DNA from: Allomyces macrogynus ATCC 38327
Lineage: Eukaryota; Blastocladiomycota; Blastocladiomycetes; Blastocladiales; Blastocladiaceae
NCBI GenBank assembly: GCA_000151295.1
Contig: GG745368.1
Span: forward strand, 127,524-148,481
Direction: 5' to 3'
Length of the DNA stretch: 20,958 nt
Shown: positions 1 to 8,634 of the stretch, in pieces
Numbering within the stretch: the first letter of the stretch is position 1
Layout of the letters: every line of letters starts with the position of its first letter
Translations under genes and position numbers: made by a program
Notes under the pieces: generated by a model
Told to the model about the DNA's origin: nothing
Databases searched by the model: none
What the model saw: only the letters and a program-made list of their open reading frames with translations

Positions 1-1284
1 CCGCCGGATCGAGCTGCGGCCGCGGCAGCAATCAGCTCGGCCACGTGACGCGGCGGGAGCGCGACGGGTGCCGAAGCCGTCCGGCGCGCGTGCGCGCGTG
101 GCGACGCGCCGCGTGGGCCCGACGCGAACCGGACGTGCCGCGGAGACCGTTTCGGATACGGCGGGTGGCGGGGCGGGAAGCGGCCAGGAGGCGTGGCGGC
201 GACCAGGGCCGCGCGAGCCCATGGGGTGCAGCGGCAGCGGGAGTGCGCGGTCGTGCGCGGTCGTGCCGTCATCGGACGCGTCTGAGTCGTCGTCCGAGTC
301 GTCGAGGTGCGTTGAGAGGTGCAAGGAGAGAAGGAAGGTGGGGAGATCGTTCTTGTGCGCGTCGGGATCGGGCGCGACGCCGTCCGGCCCGGATGCGGGA
401 GGATGAGCGTGGAATTCGTCGAGAACTGCAGTGCCAGCGCTGTACGGCGTCCAACCGGAGAGCGCGCGGTCAATGTCGTCGTCGATGGAGCGGAACTCTG
501 CGAGGAGCCGCGCGTCATCGTCGTCAGCCATGGCCTCCGGGTCCAATGCATCGTCGCTCATGGTCTCGTCGGTCGTCGCGTCCTCGCCCACGAGCCCGTC
601 GCCCATCAACTCGTTCCCCTTGGGGTTCACTGTACTGTCGCACACGAAATCGTCGGCCGTCGGGTCCTCATTCACGAGCTCGCCCTTAAACTCGCTCGTC
701 GTGGCTGCAAATGCGTCATGCACGGCGCCGTCGTCCCTCATGGTATTTTTGTCGATCGTGGCGCCCGTACCTGCAATCGTATCGTCGGCGGTTTCGTTGC
801 CCTCGACGCGGTCCTTGCCGTCCAGTCCGTACTGGCCATTGCCGTCGGCCACGATCCCATTTCCATACTCGTGCCAAGCCTCGCCATCCCCGGCCTCGAC
901 CGCGGCCGTCAACATCCCGTCCTCGTCTTCATTGAGTGCCATGGCCGCGCCCGTCGACCGAACATACGCATCGATCCCGCTGTGCGACCAGTACGGCGCG
1001 TCCTCCTTCCCTTCGTCCTCGTCGGTCCGCGGCGACCGCGATCGCGCATCGAAATCGTCCTCGTCGGTCGCGGCCGACGACAGGTCGCTGGTCAAGTCGG
1101 TTGAGATGAACGAATCCTCGTCCTCGTCGTCGTCGTCGTGCGCGCCACGTGCACGTGCGAGACAGCTGGCGAGGAACGCGAGCCGCGGCGAATTGGCGGG
1201 GGTCGTGCCGGTCGAGGCCGGTGCGCCGGGAGCAGGCGTCGATGGAGGGTGCGAGCGCGGCGGCGAGGACGGCGAGAGCATCAT
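1..1284 (-). CDS. Acidic, low-complexity protein, 3' end missing
   Basis: An uninterrupted minus-strand frame runs from ATG at 1284 (a second ATG follows at 1281) off the left edge, giving at least 428 codons. I do not recognise the family. After a Pro/Ser-rich start comes an HDDDDEDED block near residue 47, then a long Asp/Glu-rich stretch with degenerate internal repeats (roughly residues 165-260), then Asp/Ser runs (DDSDDDSDASDD) and an Arg/Pro/Ala-rich end. No membrane segment, signal peptide or catalytic motif is visible, so it is probably mostly disordered. Support for coding is the open frame itself and its acidic composition, typical of eukaryotic nuclear or scaffold proteins. The opposite strand is also open and Ser-rich over much of this interval, but that is the expected complement of Asp/Glu codons. 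An unseen intron is possible. Function unknown. Confidence 0.6.
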   Translation of the reverse strand, partial: MMLSPSSPPRSHPPSTPAPGAPASTGTTPANSPRLAFLASCLARARGAHDDDDEDEDSFISTDLTSDLSSAATDEDDFDARSRSPRTDEDEGKEDAPYWSHSGIDAYVRSTGAAMALNEDEDGMLTAAVEAGDGEAWHEYGNGIVADGNGQYGLDGKDRVEGNETADDTIAGTGATIDKNTMRDDGAVHDAFAATTSEFKGELVNEDPTADDFVCDSTVNPKGNELMGDGLVGEDATTDETMSDDALDPEAMADDDDARLLAEFRSIDDDIDRALSGWTPYSAGTAVLDEFHAHPPASGPDGVAPDPDAHKNDLPTFLLSLHLSTHLDDSDDDSDASDDGTTAHDRALPLPLHPMGSRGPGRRHASWPLPAPPPAVSETVSAARPVRVGPTRRVATRARAPDGFGTRRAPAASRGRADCCRGRSSIRR

Positions 1285-1726
1285 GGTGCGTGCGCGGCGG
1301 CCAGTGGCAGGTGGCGAGGAATTGGCTGCGGCGGGTGTCGGATCACAGCGTGGGCAGGCGCACGCACGGGGGTCGGATCAAGGCACGTTGTGTTGGATCA
1401 AGGCACTTTGCGGGCGCGTTTCGGTGGGAAGGGGCCGGTCAGAGGGCGGTGGCAGCATTGGAGGAGCGGGGAGGAGGAGAAAGGGCGCGGCAGGGCGACG
1501 GGGATGCACATGGTGGGAGCGACTTCGAGGGCCGCGGCGGTGGTGGTCGTCGTTGGTGGGAGCGACCGAAACGCGACAGCGTTGTGATCGCGCGATGCAA
1601 CGCGAACGAATCCCGACGCGATCACGTTTTGGCCGTGATGCACACTGTTCTTTAGTGTTCAAAATACGCGACCAAAACTGCCATCACTGCTGCAACAACA
1701 CGACCAAGCAACACATCGAGACGGTT
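1285..1726. promoter_or_regulatory. Intergenic: presumed promoter of the acidic-protein gene and 3' flank of SURF1
   Basis: 442 nt lie between the start of the acidic-protein gene (minus) and the stop of SURF1 (minus). No gene is supported here; the open frames are short and lack family features. The only structure I see is the 12-mer ggatcaaggcac at 1375-1386, repeated exactly at 1395-1406 (20-nt spacing), with a related ggatcac about 37 nt earlier. It lies about 90-120 nt upstream of the presumed start at 1284, so it could be a paired protein-binding site. That role is inference. Confidence 0.3.
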
Positions 1727-2545
1727 CTAGTGTAGCCGCCCGCGCGACCCGCGCAGCGCCGCCGCGCCCGTGACCGACCCGCCCACAATCTTCTTGCGGA
1801 ACACGATCATGGCGAGCGTCGCGGCCGACAGCGAGAACCACGTCACGGCGTACTCAAGGTGATTGTTACGCAAGTTGGCCGTGGGCTCCTTGGGCAGCGG
1901 CAACCCGCCATCGCGCATGTCGCGCTCGGCCGCCGTGTCGCGCCTGCCCTCGTCGACTTCCTCGACGACCAATGCCTGCGTCTGCGCGCGCTTGCTCATG
2001 TCGGCCACGTCGATCCAGTACCACTGGTTCTTGCTCGGCTCGTTGTCAGGCGTCCACGACGACGGTTTCTCGCCGGGCAGTTTGGCGAGCCCGACGATGC
2101 GTCGCGGGCCCGGTTCGGCAAAGCGCGCAGTCGTGGATGCGGCCTTAGCGTTGGCGATCCACCCGCGGTTGACGAGCAAGCGCGTGCTGCAGGGGATGGC
2201 AATGCATCAGCATCGGTCGAGGTGCACGCAATGGAGCCGACGGGCAATTTCGTACCCTGTCGTCGTCGTGTAGGGCGCCACGACATGGAACCCGTTCTCA
2301 CCATCGCGCACGCGTGGACCCACGAGGAACTCGGTGCTCGGGTCGAGCGTCGCATCGACTGAGACTTTGGTAAACGTGTCGGGCAGGGCAGCTGTGCTGA
2401 TGGTACCGCTGGTCTCGAGCGGGACCGGCGGGCGGGCGAGCGCAGCCTCGGTTTCCTGGATCAGGCCGAGCTTCCAGCGCAGGCGGTAAAGCTGCCAGGA
2501 CCCGAGGCCAAACGCCGCGGCCGGGAACACATAGAGGATCGTCAT
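1727..2545 (-). CDS. SHY1: SURF1/Shy1, cytochrome c oxidase assembly factor
   Basis: Exons 2545-2256 and 2186-1727 (minus), joined over a 69-nt intron (GTACGA...CTGCAG, branch-like GCTGATG), give 249 aa. SURF1/Shy1 is a mitochondrial inner-membrane protein that helps assemble complex IV. Family hallmarks visible are an N-terminal hydrophobic helix running into GLGSWQLYRLRWKLGLI (residues 13-29), PEHR-like family spacing through EFLVGPRVRDGENGFHVVAPY, the LLVNRGW motif (100-106) spanning just after the splice, the conserved NLRNNHLEYAVTW segment (about 202-213) and a C-terminal membrane helix (about 210-226) followed by basic residues. The two-helix topology is intact. The ATG chosen lies at the very start of the first helix, so no targeting presequence precedes it; an in-frame stop lies upstream, so any presequence would have to come from an additional 5' exon. 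ISN1 diverges from the same 383-nt spacer. Confidence 0.9.
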
Positions 2546-2928
2546 TTGCGCGGGGTGCAGCGAGTCGGGACGGGCGAGTGGTGGGCTGGGATGGCTCGCC
2601 GCGGTGCCGCCGCCGACGATGGCGATGGGCCAACGTCAGGTGCGGACAGGTTGGCTGACGATGCTTGTTGATGCTCAAACGCGATCACGCAGTTCGCGAC
2701 AGGCCTGGCACGCGATGGTATCGCGGGCGCAGGCGGCCGCGTAACGATACGCTTCACCACATGCGCCACCCCCGCTGCACGCGCGGCAACCCGCCGAGAA
2801 CGAACCGCCGCTGACGCGTCCCCACGCCCATCAGCAATAAAGGGCACCGCCAGCACGCAGCACTGCTCGTCCCTGCCCGACTGCAGCCAGTCTTCTCCAC
2901 CCGCATTCGCTGCTCGCTCAACTCCACC
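2546..2928. promoter_or_regulatory. Divergent spacer between SURF1 and ISN1
   Basis: 383 nt separate two divergent start codons and presumably hold both promoters. On the minus strand a short ATG frame ending at about 2757 (MGVGTRQRRFVLGG..., basic and hydrophobic) resembles a mitochondrial presequence and could be a missing first exon of SURF1, but I could not find a convincing splice donor and acceptor pair. The ISN1 start context is tccaccATGtcc, a good eukaryotic initiation context. No TATA box stands out. Confidence 0.35.
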
Positions 2929-4675
2929 ATGTCCGACCACTTCAGCGCCTACCGCATCAACTACGCGCTGCGCAGCCACAAGCGTGACCCCTTCATCGAG
3001 TTTATCAAGTCGCAGCTGCTGCCGGCATTCGCGCTCCACGTGCGCCCGCTCTCGGCCGCCGCCATTGCTTCGTTCCTCGTCTCAGGCGGCAACCCGTCCA
3101 ACACCACCGCGACCAACGACAACGACGACGACGCCGTCCCGCCCACACCCACCGACGACCTCGATGCGTTGCGCGGCCACTATGCGCAGATCTTTGCCTC
3201 TATCGAGCGGCTCATCCACGACCACCGCGCCGAGCAGGACAAGCGTACGTGACAGCGTGAATGTCATCCATTCCCACCTCGGATGTGGGCCTCACCGTTC
3301 AATATACACCGCTAGCCAAACCGGAATCGCGCCTGAACATGCTCGTCCCGACCATTGGCCGCTTCTTCACCGACCTGCCGCTCCGCAACGCCTTTCTCGC
3401 CCACGACGACCGGCTGGCCCTGGCTGCACGTCGCCATGTCCCGCCGTCCTTCAACGAAATTCGCGGCATTTTGAACACGGCACAGTTGATGGCTTCGGCG
3501 CCGGACTTGCAGCTCATCACCTTGTACGGGTTTACTCCCATCGGAAATTGGTGAAATGGGAATCGGGAGCTAACGTCGTCGATGGGGTGATTGTAGTGAT
3601 GGAGACATGACGCTCTGTACGACCCGCAGCACTTTTGTTGAGCTGTTCCGAGGCGTGGCTCATCTCTCCACCGTTTTCCAGACGACGACGGCGCCAACTT
3701 TGCCGAAGACTCGCATCTCGTTAACCTGCTCTGCGACTTGCTCTCGGTCAAGGGCCTGCACGTGGCCATCGGTTCGTTTGCTCTACTTGCCGCGCATTCT
3801 CTCACCTATTGATCCAAAGCTGACCGAAATGGCCCACGCTAGTCACGGCCGCTGGATACACCGAGGCCGAGCGGTACGAGTTCCGGCTGAGCGGTTTGCT
3901 CAAGGGCATGGCTGACCGCAAGCTCAGCGCCACGGCTGTTGCCAAGTTTTGGGTCATGGGCGGGTACGCCGGCCCCGCGACTTCACTGTTTTCCCTCGAT
4001 ATTGGTCCCGACTGACTTCGGCGTCGCGAACACTTCAACAGCGAATGCAACTACCTATTCCGGTGCTCGTCCACCTACCGCCTCGAGCGCGTCCCGCTCC
4101 CAGCCCTACCCGAAGTCTTCTACTCGACCGTCCTGCAGCGCGGCACCTCGTCGCCCGACCTCCCGACGATCCCCGACTCCTCATCAACCAACACGCACGA
4201 CGTGACCGGCCTGCTCGACGTGGCCGAACGCATCCTGCGCCTGTGCGCCGCGCAAATGCGGCTACCCGCAAAAATCATCCGCAAGCCGCGCGCCGTCGGT
4301 ATCGTCACGTCGGGCACGCGCATCCAGCGCGAACAGCTCGACGAGTGCGCGCTGTCGCTGCAGCACGGGCTCAACCTCTACCAGCAAACGACCGACGCGC
4401 ACGTGCCCTACTGCGCGTTCAATGGCGGCTCGGACGTGTGGGTAGATATCGGCAACAAGCAGATTGGCGTGATGATGGTCGCGCACGCGGTCGGGGTCGC
4501 AAGGGGCGCGAGTATCGTCCACGTTGGCGACCAGTTTTTGAGTACAGGCAACGATTATGCGGCACGACGTGGGTGCCCGACGCTGTGGATCACGTCGCCG
4601 ACGGAGACGGCCGCGGCATTGGTCGAACTCGTGGGTGAGATGCGCGCGAATGGGCGCGAGGTCGGGGGCGAGTGA
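2929..4675 (+). CDS. ISN1: IMP-specific 5'-nucleotidase
   Basis: Six exons: 2929-3244, 3316-3523, 3597-3616, 3682-3771, 3843-3963, 4042-4675; 462 aa, close to the roughly 450 aa of yeast Isn1. The enzyme hydrolyses IMP to inosine and phosphate in purine turnover. The N-terminus (YRINYALRSHKRDPFIEFIK) matches the family. The phosphatase signature DGDMTLYDDG sits at 176-185 (nucleophile Asp176, general acid Asp178), TAAGY at 213-217, FNGGSDVWVDIGNKQIGV near 378-395 and HVGDQF at 412-417. Introns are 71, 73, 65, 71 and 78 nt; donors are GTACGT, GTACGG, GTACGA, GTTCGT and GTACGC, with branch-like CTAAC or CTGAC visible in several. Exon 3 is only 20 nt and encodes the catalytic motif. Every join restores conserved sequence in frame, so I am very confident of the identity and fairly confident of each boundary. 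Confidence 0.95.
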
Positions 4676-5881
4676 GTCGGGTTGGGAGGAGGAGGTGGAG
4701 AAGAGTGCGATGATGCGAGGAAACCGTGCATCCTTTTCGCGTAAAACAGACGAAATTGCATTGTTACTGGGCGGTGATGATAGCACAGCTCCACAACTGT
4801 CGGTTCGCGAGGTTTTCCTGCATTTTATCGCTTTATTCGGTTTCGGTTGGAATCGCAACTAGTAAATCACGGCCTTTTTCGCGTTCTCCGCCCAGAGGTT
4901 GGATGGGACAGGCCGCTCCGAGCAAGAAAATCGCGAAAATAACGCGAACGCACGGGACGGTCAGGAGAAAGCCTCTGAGCTGTGAGGAAAAATTCTGTTT
5001 TCCTTGTCAACACATTACGACATGCAGGCTCGCAGTTATTAAGTCGGTTTCGAACGCAGGCCAGGAGACTGACACAAATGGGATCGTAACGTGGGAAACG
5101 AACAACTCGAGTGGGATTTGAATTTGGGACCTCAAGATCGCGTCTTGCCTCGAGACAGGATTCAGGAGGACATGTTCTCAAGAGGACGTCCGTAATAACG
5201 GTCTTCTTGAGCCGTACCCACTGTATTGTGCCGAATGGACGAAGTTGAGGGTCGCACTCATCCTTGTCCGCCAACGTGCGTGGCAAAATGTGCGCACTCC
5301 AGATCCTTTTGCTTGGTGGGTCAGGGTTGATGTCTCTCGCCCGTCTCGCACTTCAAACTGATCTGAGCGTCCTCGACTCAGTGGTCCCTTGCCTGGGCGA
5401 CGGGGTTGAAGGCGTGGCCCACCAAACCCCAGCGCCCATCTCCACAACGACGGCGCGAAGTGATGCGTGACGAACGACGACCTCGGTATCTGGGCCATCC
5501 CGCGCAGCGCAGTACCATACTCGTTCTCCAAATCTTCCCCACCTGGACGGGCGGGCCCCCGTCGTCTGCGGCCGGCAGCGCACCGCCCGCCGACCGCCGC
5601 CCCCCGCCGCCGTCTATGGTAGATTTTCCCCCACCCAACGGCCGCGAAACAATCGGAACTAATCACCGAAAACCAGGGCCATGCATCCACGGTCGCACGC
5701 TCGGCCGCACTCAGCGACGGGCGAGGGCAAGGAACACCAGCGCGCGTCGCCCATTCGGGCACCCGCGTAAACGGCCGCACCTCTCGCCACACAGCGTCAT
5801 CCTGGTCCAGAAAGTCGTCGCGATAAAATCTCTGACACACGCGCAGTTGCCGTGATCGTGGCCCGCGTGCTGGCCGTGAAA
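4676..5881. other. Gene-poor region downstream of ISN1, unassigned
   Basis: No gene can be supported. The first 300 nt are less GC-rich than the rest of the window and hold three exact copies of the octamer ttttcgcg or its complement (4734-4741, 4876-4883, 4932-4939). From about 5350 to 5860 the minus strand shows coding-like stretches in two different frames. One is at 5736-5834 (...FYRDDFLDQDDAVWREVRPF...); another is near 5400-5520 (...DGPDTEVVVRHASLRAVVVEMG...). They could be remnants or exons of the broken membrane gene next door, or of a separate gene. I could not join them with splice signals and recognise no family. Confidence 0.3.
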
Positions 5882-6817
5882 TCATTCGGACAAAACAAAA
5901 GCGTCGTAATGCGAGTGAGGGGACGGCGGCGCCGGCGCCGAGATCCCTGGATAGGCGGGCGTCGAGGTTGTCAGTAACCTCCACAAGACGGAGAGCACGA
6001 CGTGGTGCGTCTCGTTGCCGCAATCGCGATCTCGGAGTGCATGAGCGCGAACAGACTGTAGGCCACGGTCATTGTCCAAGTGCGCACATCGGCACTAGGA
6101 CGCACGACAAGCACGGCCGGTTCGCGGGGAGGTACACGAACGAGGTGGGCAATCCGGTGCTCGGAGTTGCGCGTAGCGGGGCGGACGCGGTCCTCGGTCA
6201 GGTGCGGTGACGTGCGCGAGACCGAGAAGTGCAAGGCCACGGCTGCCGACGCCGCCCATCCCCACCAAGTGCTCGCCGAGCACGAAAAGCAGGAACATAA
6301 ACGTACAGACAGCCATTTGGTCGCGGTCATGACCCAACGCGCGCAGCGCCATCACTTTCACGCCGCCGCGACGCCGACACCCGCGGCGTGGTCCGGCGGG
6401 CGCGAATCGATGCACAACGTGATGCTAGTCGTGAACGCACTCACGACCGACTTGACGCGCACGACTGGGAGGAGCGTGAACGTGAGCGTCGGCTCGGAGT
6501 CAATGGTCACGTTTGGGTCGCGCGCGCAATATGCACAATGCACACAGCCGGGTACGCGGCGAGGTGCGCAAAGATGTTAAAGTTGCAGCGCGGGAATTTG
6601 CGCTGTGCGGAACTCGCGCCGACCGCGTCCAGGAGTCGCGCGCGCGAGACCGACAGGTGAGCGGCCACGTCCTCTGGAAATGCGACCGCGCCCAGTAATG
6701 CCGCCTTGCTCTCGCTTTCGGGCAGCGGGCCCTCGTTCTCCACCTTCTCCACCGAGTCGGCGACGGGCACAGGCGTCGCGCCGCCACTACCGGACGGGAC
6801 GGCCGGCACGCGGTCCT
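5882..6817 (-). pseudogene. Broken multi-pass membrane-protein gene (coding-like segments in shifting frames)
   Basis: Reading the minus strand downwards, protein-like text with high GC at third positions continues but changes frame several times: about 6817-6510 (after a plausible acceptor CTAG; ...VEKVENEGPLPESESKAALL...), 6518-6362 (...TLTFTLLPVVRVKSVVSAF...), 6360-6245 (...MAVCTFMFLLFVLGEHLVG...), 6245-about 6030 (...MTVAYSLFALMHSEIAIA...), and about 6010-5882, ending at a stop after HYDAFVLSE. Three or four hydrophobic stretches suggest a multi-pass membrane protein. Two frame changes fall in simple runs (gcgcgcgcg near 6512, gcggcggcg near 6362), as expected for small indels, so this is either a decayed gene or a region with sequencing errors. 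An intron (GTTCGT...CTACAG, about 6147-6062) may explain one change. No start codon is found. The spacing of the first three helices loosely recalls a pentameric ligand-gated channel, but this is weak. Confidence 0.35.
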
Positions 6818-8105
6818 AGACGGTCGGAAACAACCCCAAGCGACGGTCAGGTGCGGGCGGGATCCGGTTACCCAAAGAATTAAAACACACAAACATGCAA
6901 TTTGCCGGCGTTGCGGTCAGGGATCTGGCCGGGAACGGCGGCCACGACGCACGGCGAGGTACGACGTGAATGCTTCATCACGGCCGCGACCCGACTTTGA
7001 ATTGACCCGACTCCGGTACTGACGAAAACAGCGCGATGCAGCGCACCGTTTACTACCGGTCTCCAGTCTAAAGCGCGCGCCCGGGAGGAATGCGTGTGAG
7101 AACGTCGCGTCGCGGTCGTCGGCCTTGTCCCCCCCACCCAACCGCCCCGCGCCCCGCACGCGTTCGGGTGCGGGGGGGGGGGGGGGGGTGCGCGACGAGG
7201 CAGGCGATTCGCCGCGGAGCGATGAGCGGCAAAGAACGCATACGAGCGGCGGGCGGGTGCCGCGCGTGCGAGGGTCGGCGAGCGCAGAGTAGTGTCCCCT
7301 GTAATTGCGGGCGCAGCCGCTGACGCCGTCCACGACTTGCTGACGGGTTTCGGCGTCTCGTTTTCGCCACCCCGCCGTAGCGGGTGTCGACGCGCGAGTC
7401 TCTTCCGTCGCCGCCGTGCCGCCCAACCACCACGCAACTGTTTGCATCCGTGAGCACCTGCCCATGCGGTCGCGCCGCGACGCTATGTGCGGCCACCGCC
7501 ACGGCGTAGCAAGCGCACGGTTGATGCGGTACTCGGCGTGCGCGACCCGAGCGCGAGCCCAAACACGGGCGCCCAGGGGTCTCGGACGCAGGGACCGTGT
7601 GCGGGTTGGCTGCGCTACGCTGTCGACGCAACGCGCAACAGCGTGCCGTGATCCGCGCCAGGCGCATCCACGTCCTCGACATCGATCGAGTATTCCGTGA
7701 TCCGCGTCCCAACGTCTTGGCCGGGAGACGTACTCACCCACAGCGACTGGCGCGAGTGAATAAACTGCGCGAGCAAGTCGAAAATCGGGTCGCGATATCG
7801 TCCACAAAGCAGCAACAGGCACCCCGCGCCTGCCGCTGCAAATCGTCCACCGATCCCGTCAGTTTGACGTCCACGAACTCACGGGGATGAATGAGCGGAT
7901 CAAATCCCGTGCAAGATGACGAGCTGAATGCTGGTCGGTGGCCGATGCAATCAACCGTGCCATGTTCGGGGGGATCGTTTGTCCGGCAATCCGCAGGCAA
8001 CGGGGCGATATTCGGTGTGGGCGACGCGAAAAGCCCCTCGCCCGGTCGCTTTGCAATGAACAGAACATGCTGTGGTTACTATATACGTAGAGCTCGCATT
8101 GCAAC
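6818..8105. other. Gene-poor region upstream of the broken gene, unassigned
   Basis: No confident gene. On the minus strand there are coding-like pieces: RYRDPIFDLLAQFIHSRQSL at about 7805-7730, followed by an excellent splice-donor-like GTGAGTACG; ITEYSIDVEDVDAPGADHG at about 7705-7645; and REFVDVKLTGSVDDLQRQ near 7885-7830. These could be upstream exons of the broken membrane gene at 5882-6817, since strand and order agree, but frames and splice sites do not assemble. Between about 6960 and 7600 only Arg/Pro/Gly-rich frames typical of non-coding GC-rich DNA are seen, interrupted by a 17-nt G run. Confidence 0.25.
7172..7188 (+). repeat. 17-nt poly-G homopolymer
   Basis: Seventeen consecutive G residues on the plus strand, embedded in a C/G-rich context with a C-rich stretch on the same strand about 30 nt upstream. 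It lies outside any recognised gene. Such a tract can form G-quadruplex structure and is also a common place for length errors in sequencing. Confidence 0.9.
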
Positions 8106-8634
8106 TCATTCCAGTCGCCCACTTCCAGTATCCGTGCCATATACTTCGGATGCGTCGCGCCTACCTAGCGTCAGGACAGCGGGCGCCGTCGCTCGGCGGC
8201 CTCGAGCTGCGTCGGCCGCGGGAGAATGGATCGGGTTGTGCCGGTAGAGGTACTACGTCGCGGTAGCCCATGGCGCGTCACATCTTATCCTTCGTCGGCT
8301 GAAAGTCGCTTGCGGGCGCCGTTCGTACCTGCGCGAGCCAGACGACCGGGTCAATCGCCGTCGCCGCGCGCGTGTGGCCTTGCGAGCGCGACAAGTCGAC
8401 GTGGTGTGCCAATTGCTCGAGAGCGGGGACGAGAGCGGGGAAGACGTGCGCTGTCAGGTACGCCGTCGCGTCACTTGCGTGCGGCGTCGTCGTCGGGCCG
8501 GCATGGGTCAGCTCGATGGGCGGCAGGATGACATGGGCGCGAGGAGAGGGTGGAGGCCGGGTTGCCGAAGACCAGGACGGTGATGATATCGGCGGCGGGT
8601 GTCTTGGAGCTTGCGCGGCCGGCGGGACTGTCAT
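8106..8634 (-). CDS. Dpy-30-motif protein, candidate axonemal component
   Basis: Exons 8634-8329 and 8252-8106 (minus) joined over a 76-nt intron (GTACGA...CGTAG) give 150 aa. Residues 59-109 form a Dpy-30-like helical hairpin. Helix 1 is AYLTAHVFPALVPALEQLA and helix 2, restored exactly by the splice, is DPVVWLAQYLYRHNP, matching the D-P-(V/I)-x-(F/W)-L-A-x-Y-L-(L/F/Y)-(K/R)-x-N-P consensus of the family. The motif dimerises and docks on amphipathic helices; it occurs in DPY30 of histone methyltransferase complexes and in axonemal proteins such as AK7-, NDK5- and radial-spoke-type subunits. Here the two helices are separated by about 14 extra residues, and the flanks are Pro/Ser/Ala-rich, unlike compact DPY30. 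I chose the ATG at 8634 because of its better context (A at -3); an in-frame ATG at 8742 would add 36 residues. The exact paralogue is not identifiable. Confidence 0.72.

Noticed and set aside
431..1735. 434-codon plus-strand Ser-rich open frame
   Set aside because: Its Ser runs are the complement of Asp/Glu codons in the minus-strand acidic gene, and its tail runs through intergenic DNA into the SURF1 3' end.
5110..5150. tRNA-like T-loop (minus strand TTCAAAT followed by CCCAC)
   Set aside because: The 5' half of the T stem does not pair (CCAAA instead of GTGGG), and no D arm, anticodon arm or acceptor stem could be folded around it.
5178..6023. 281-codon minus-strand open frame as an intact gene
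   Set aside because: It starts inside the coding-like C-terminal part of the broken membrane gene in another frame and ends in Arg-rich text; only a stretch near 5736-5834 looks protein-like.
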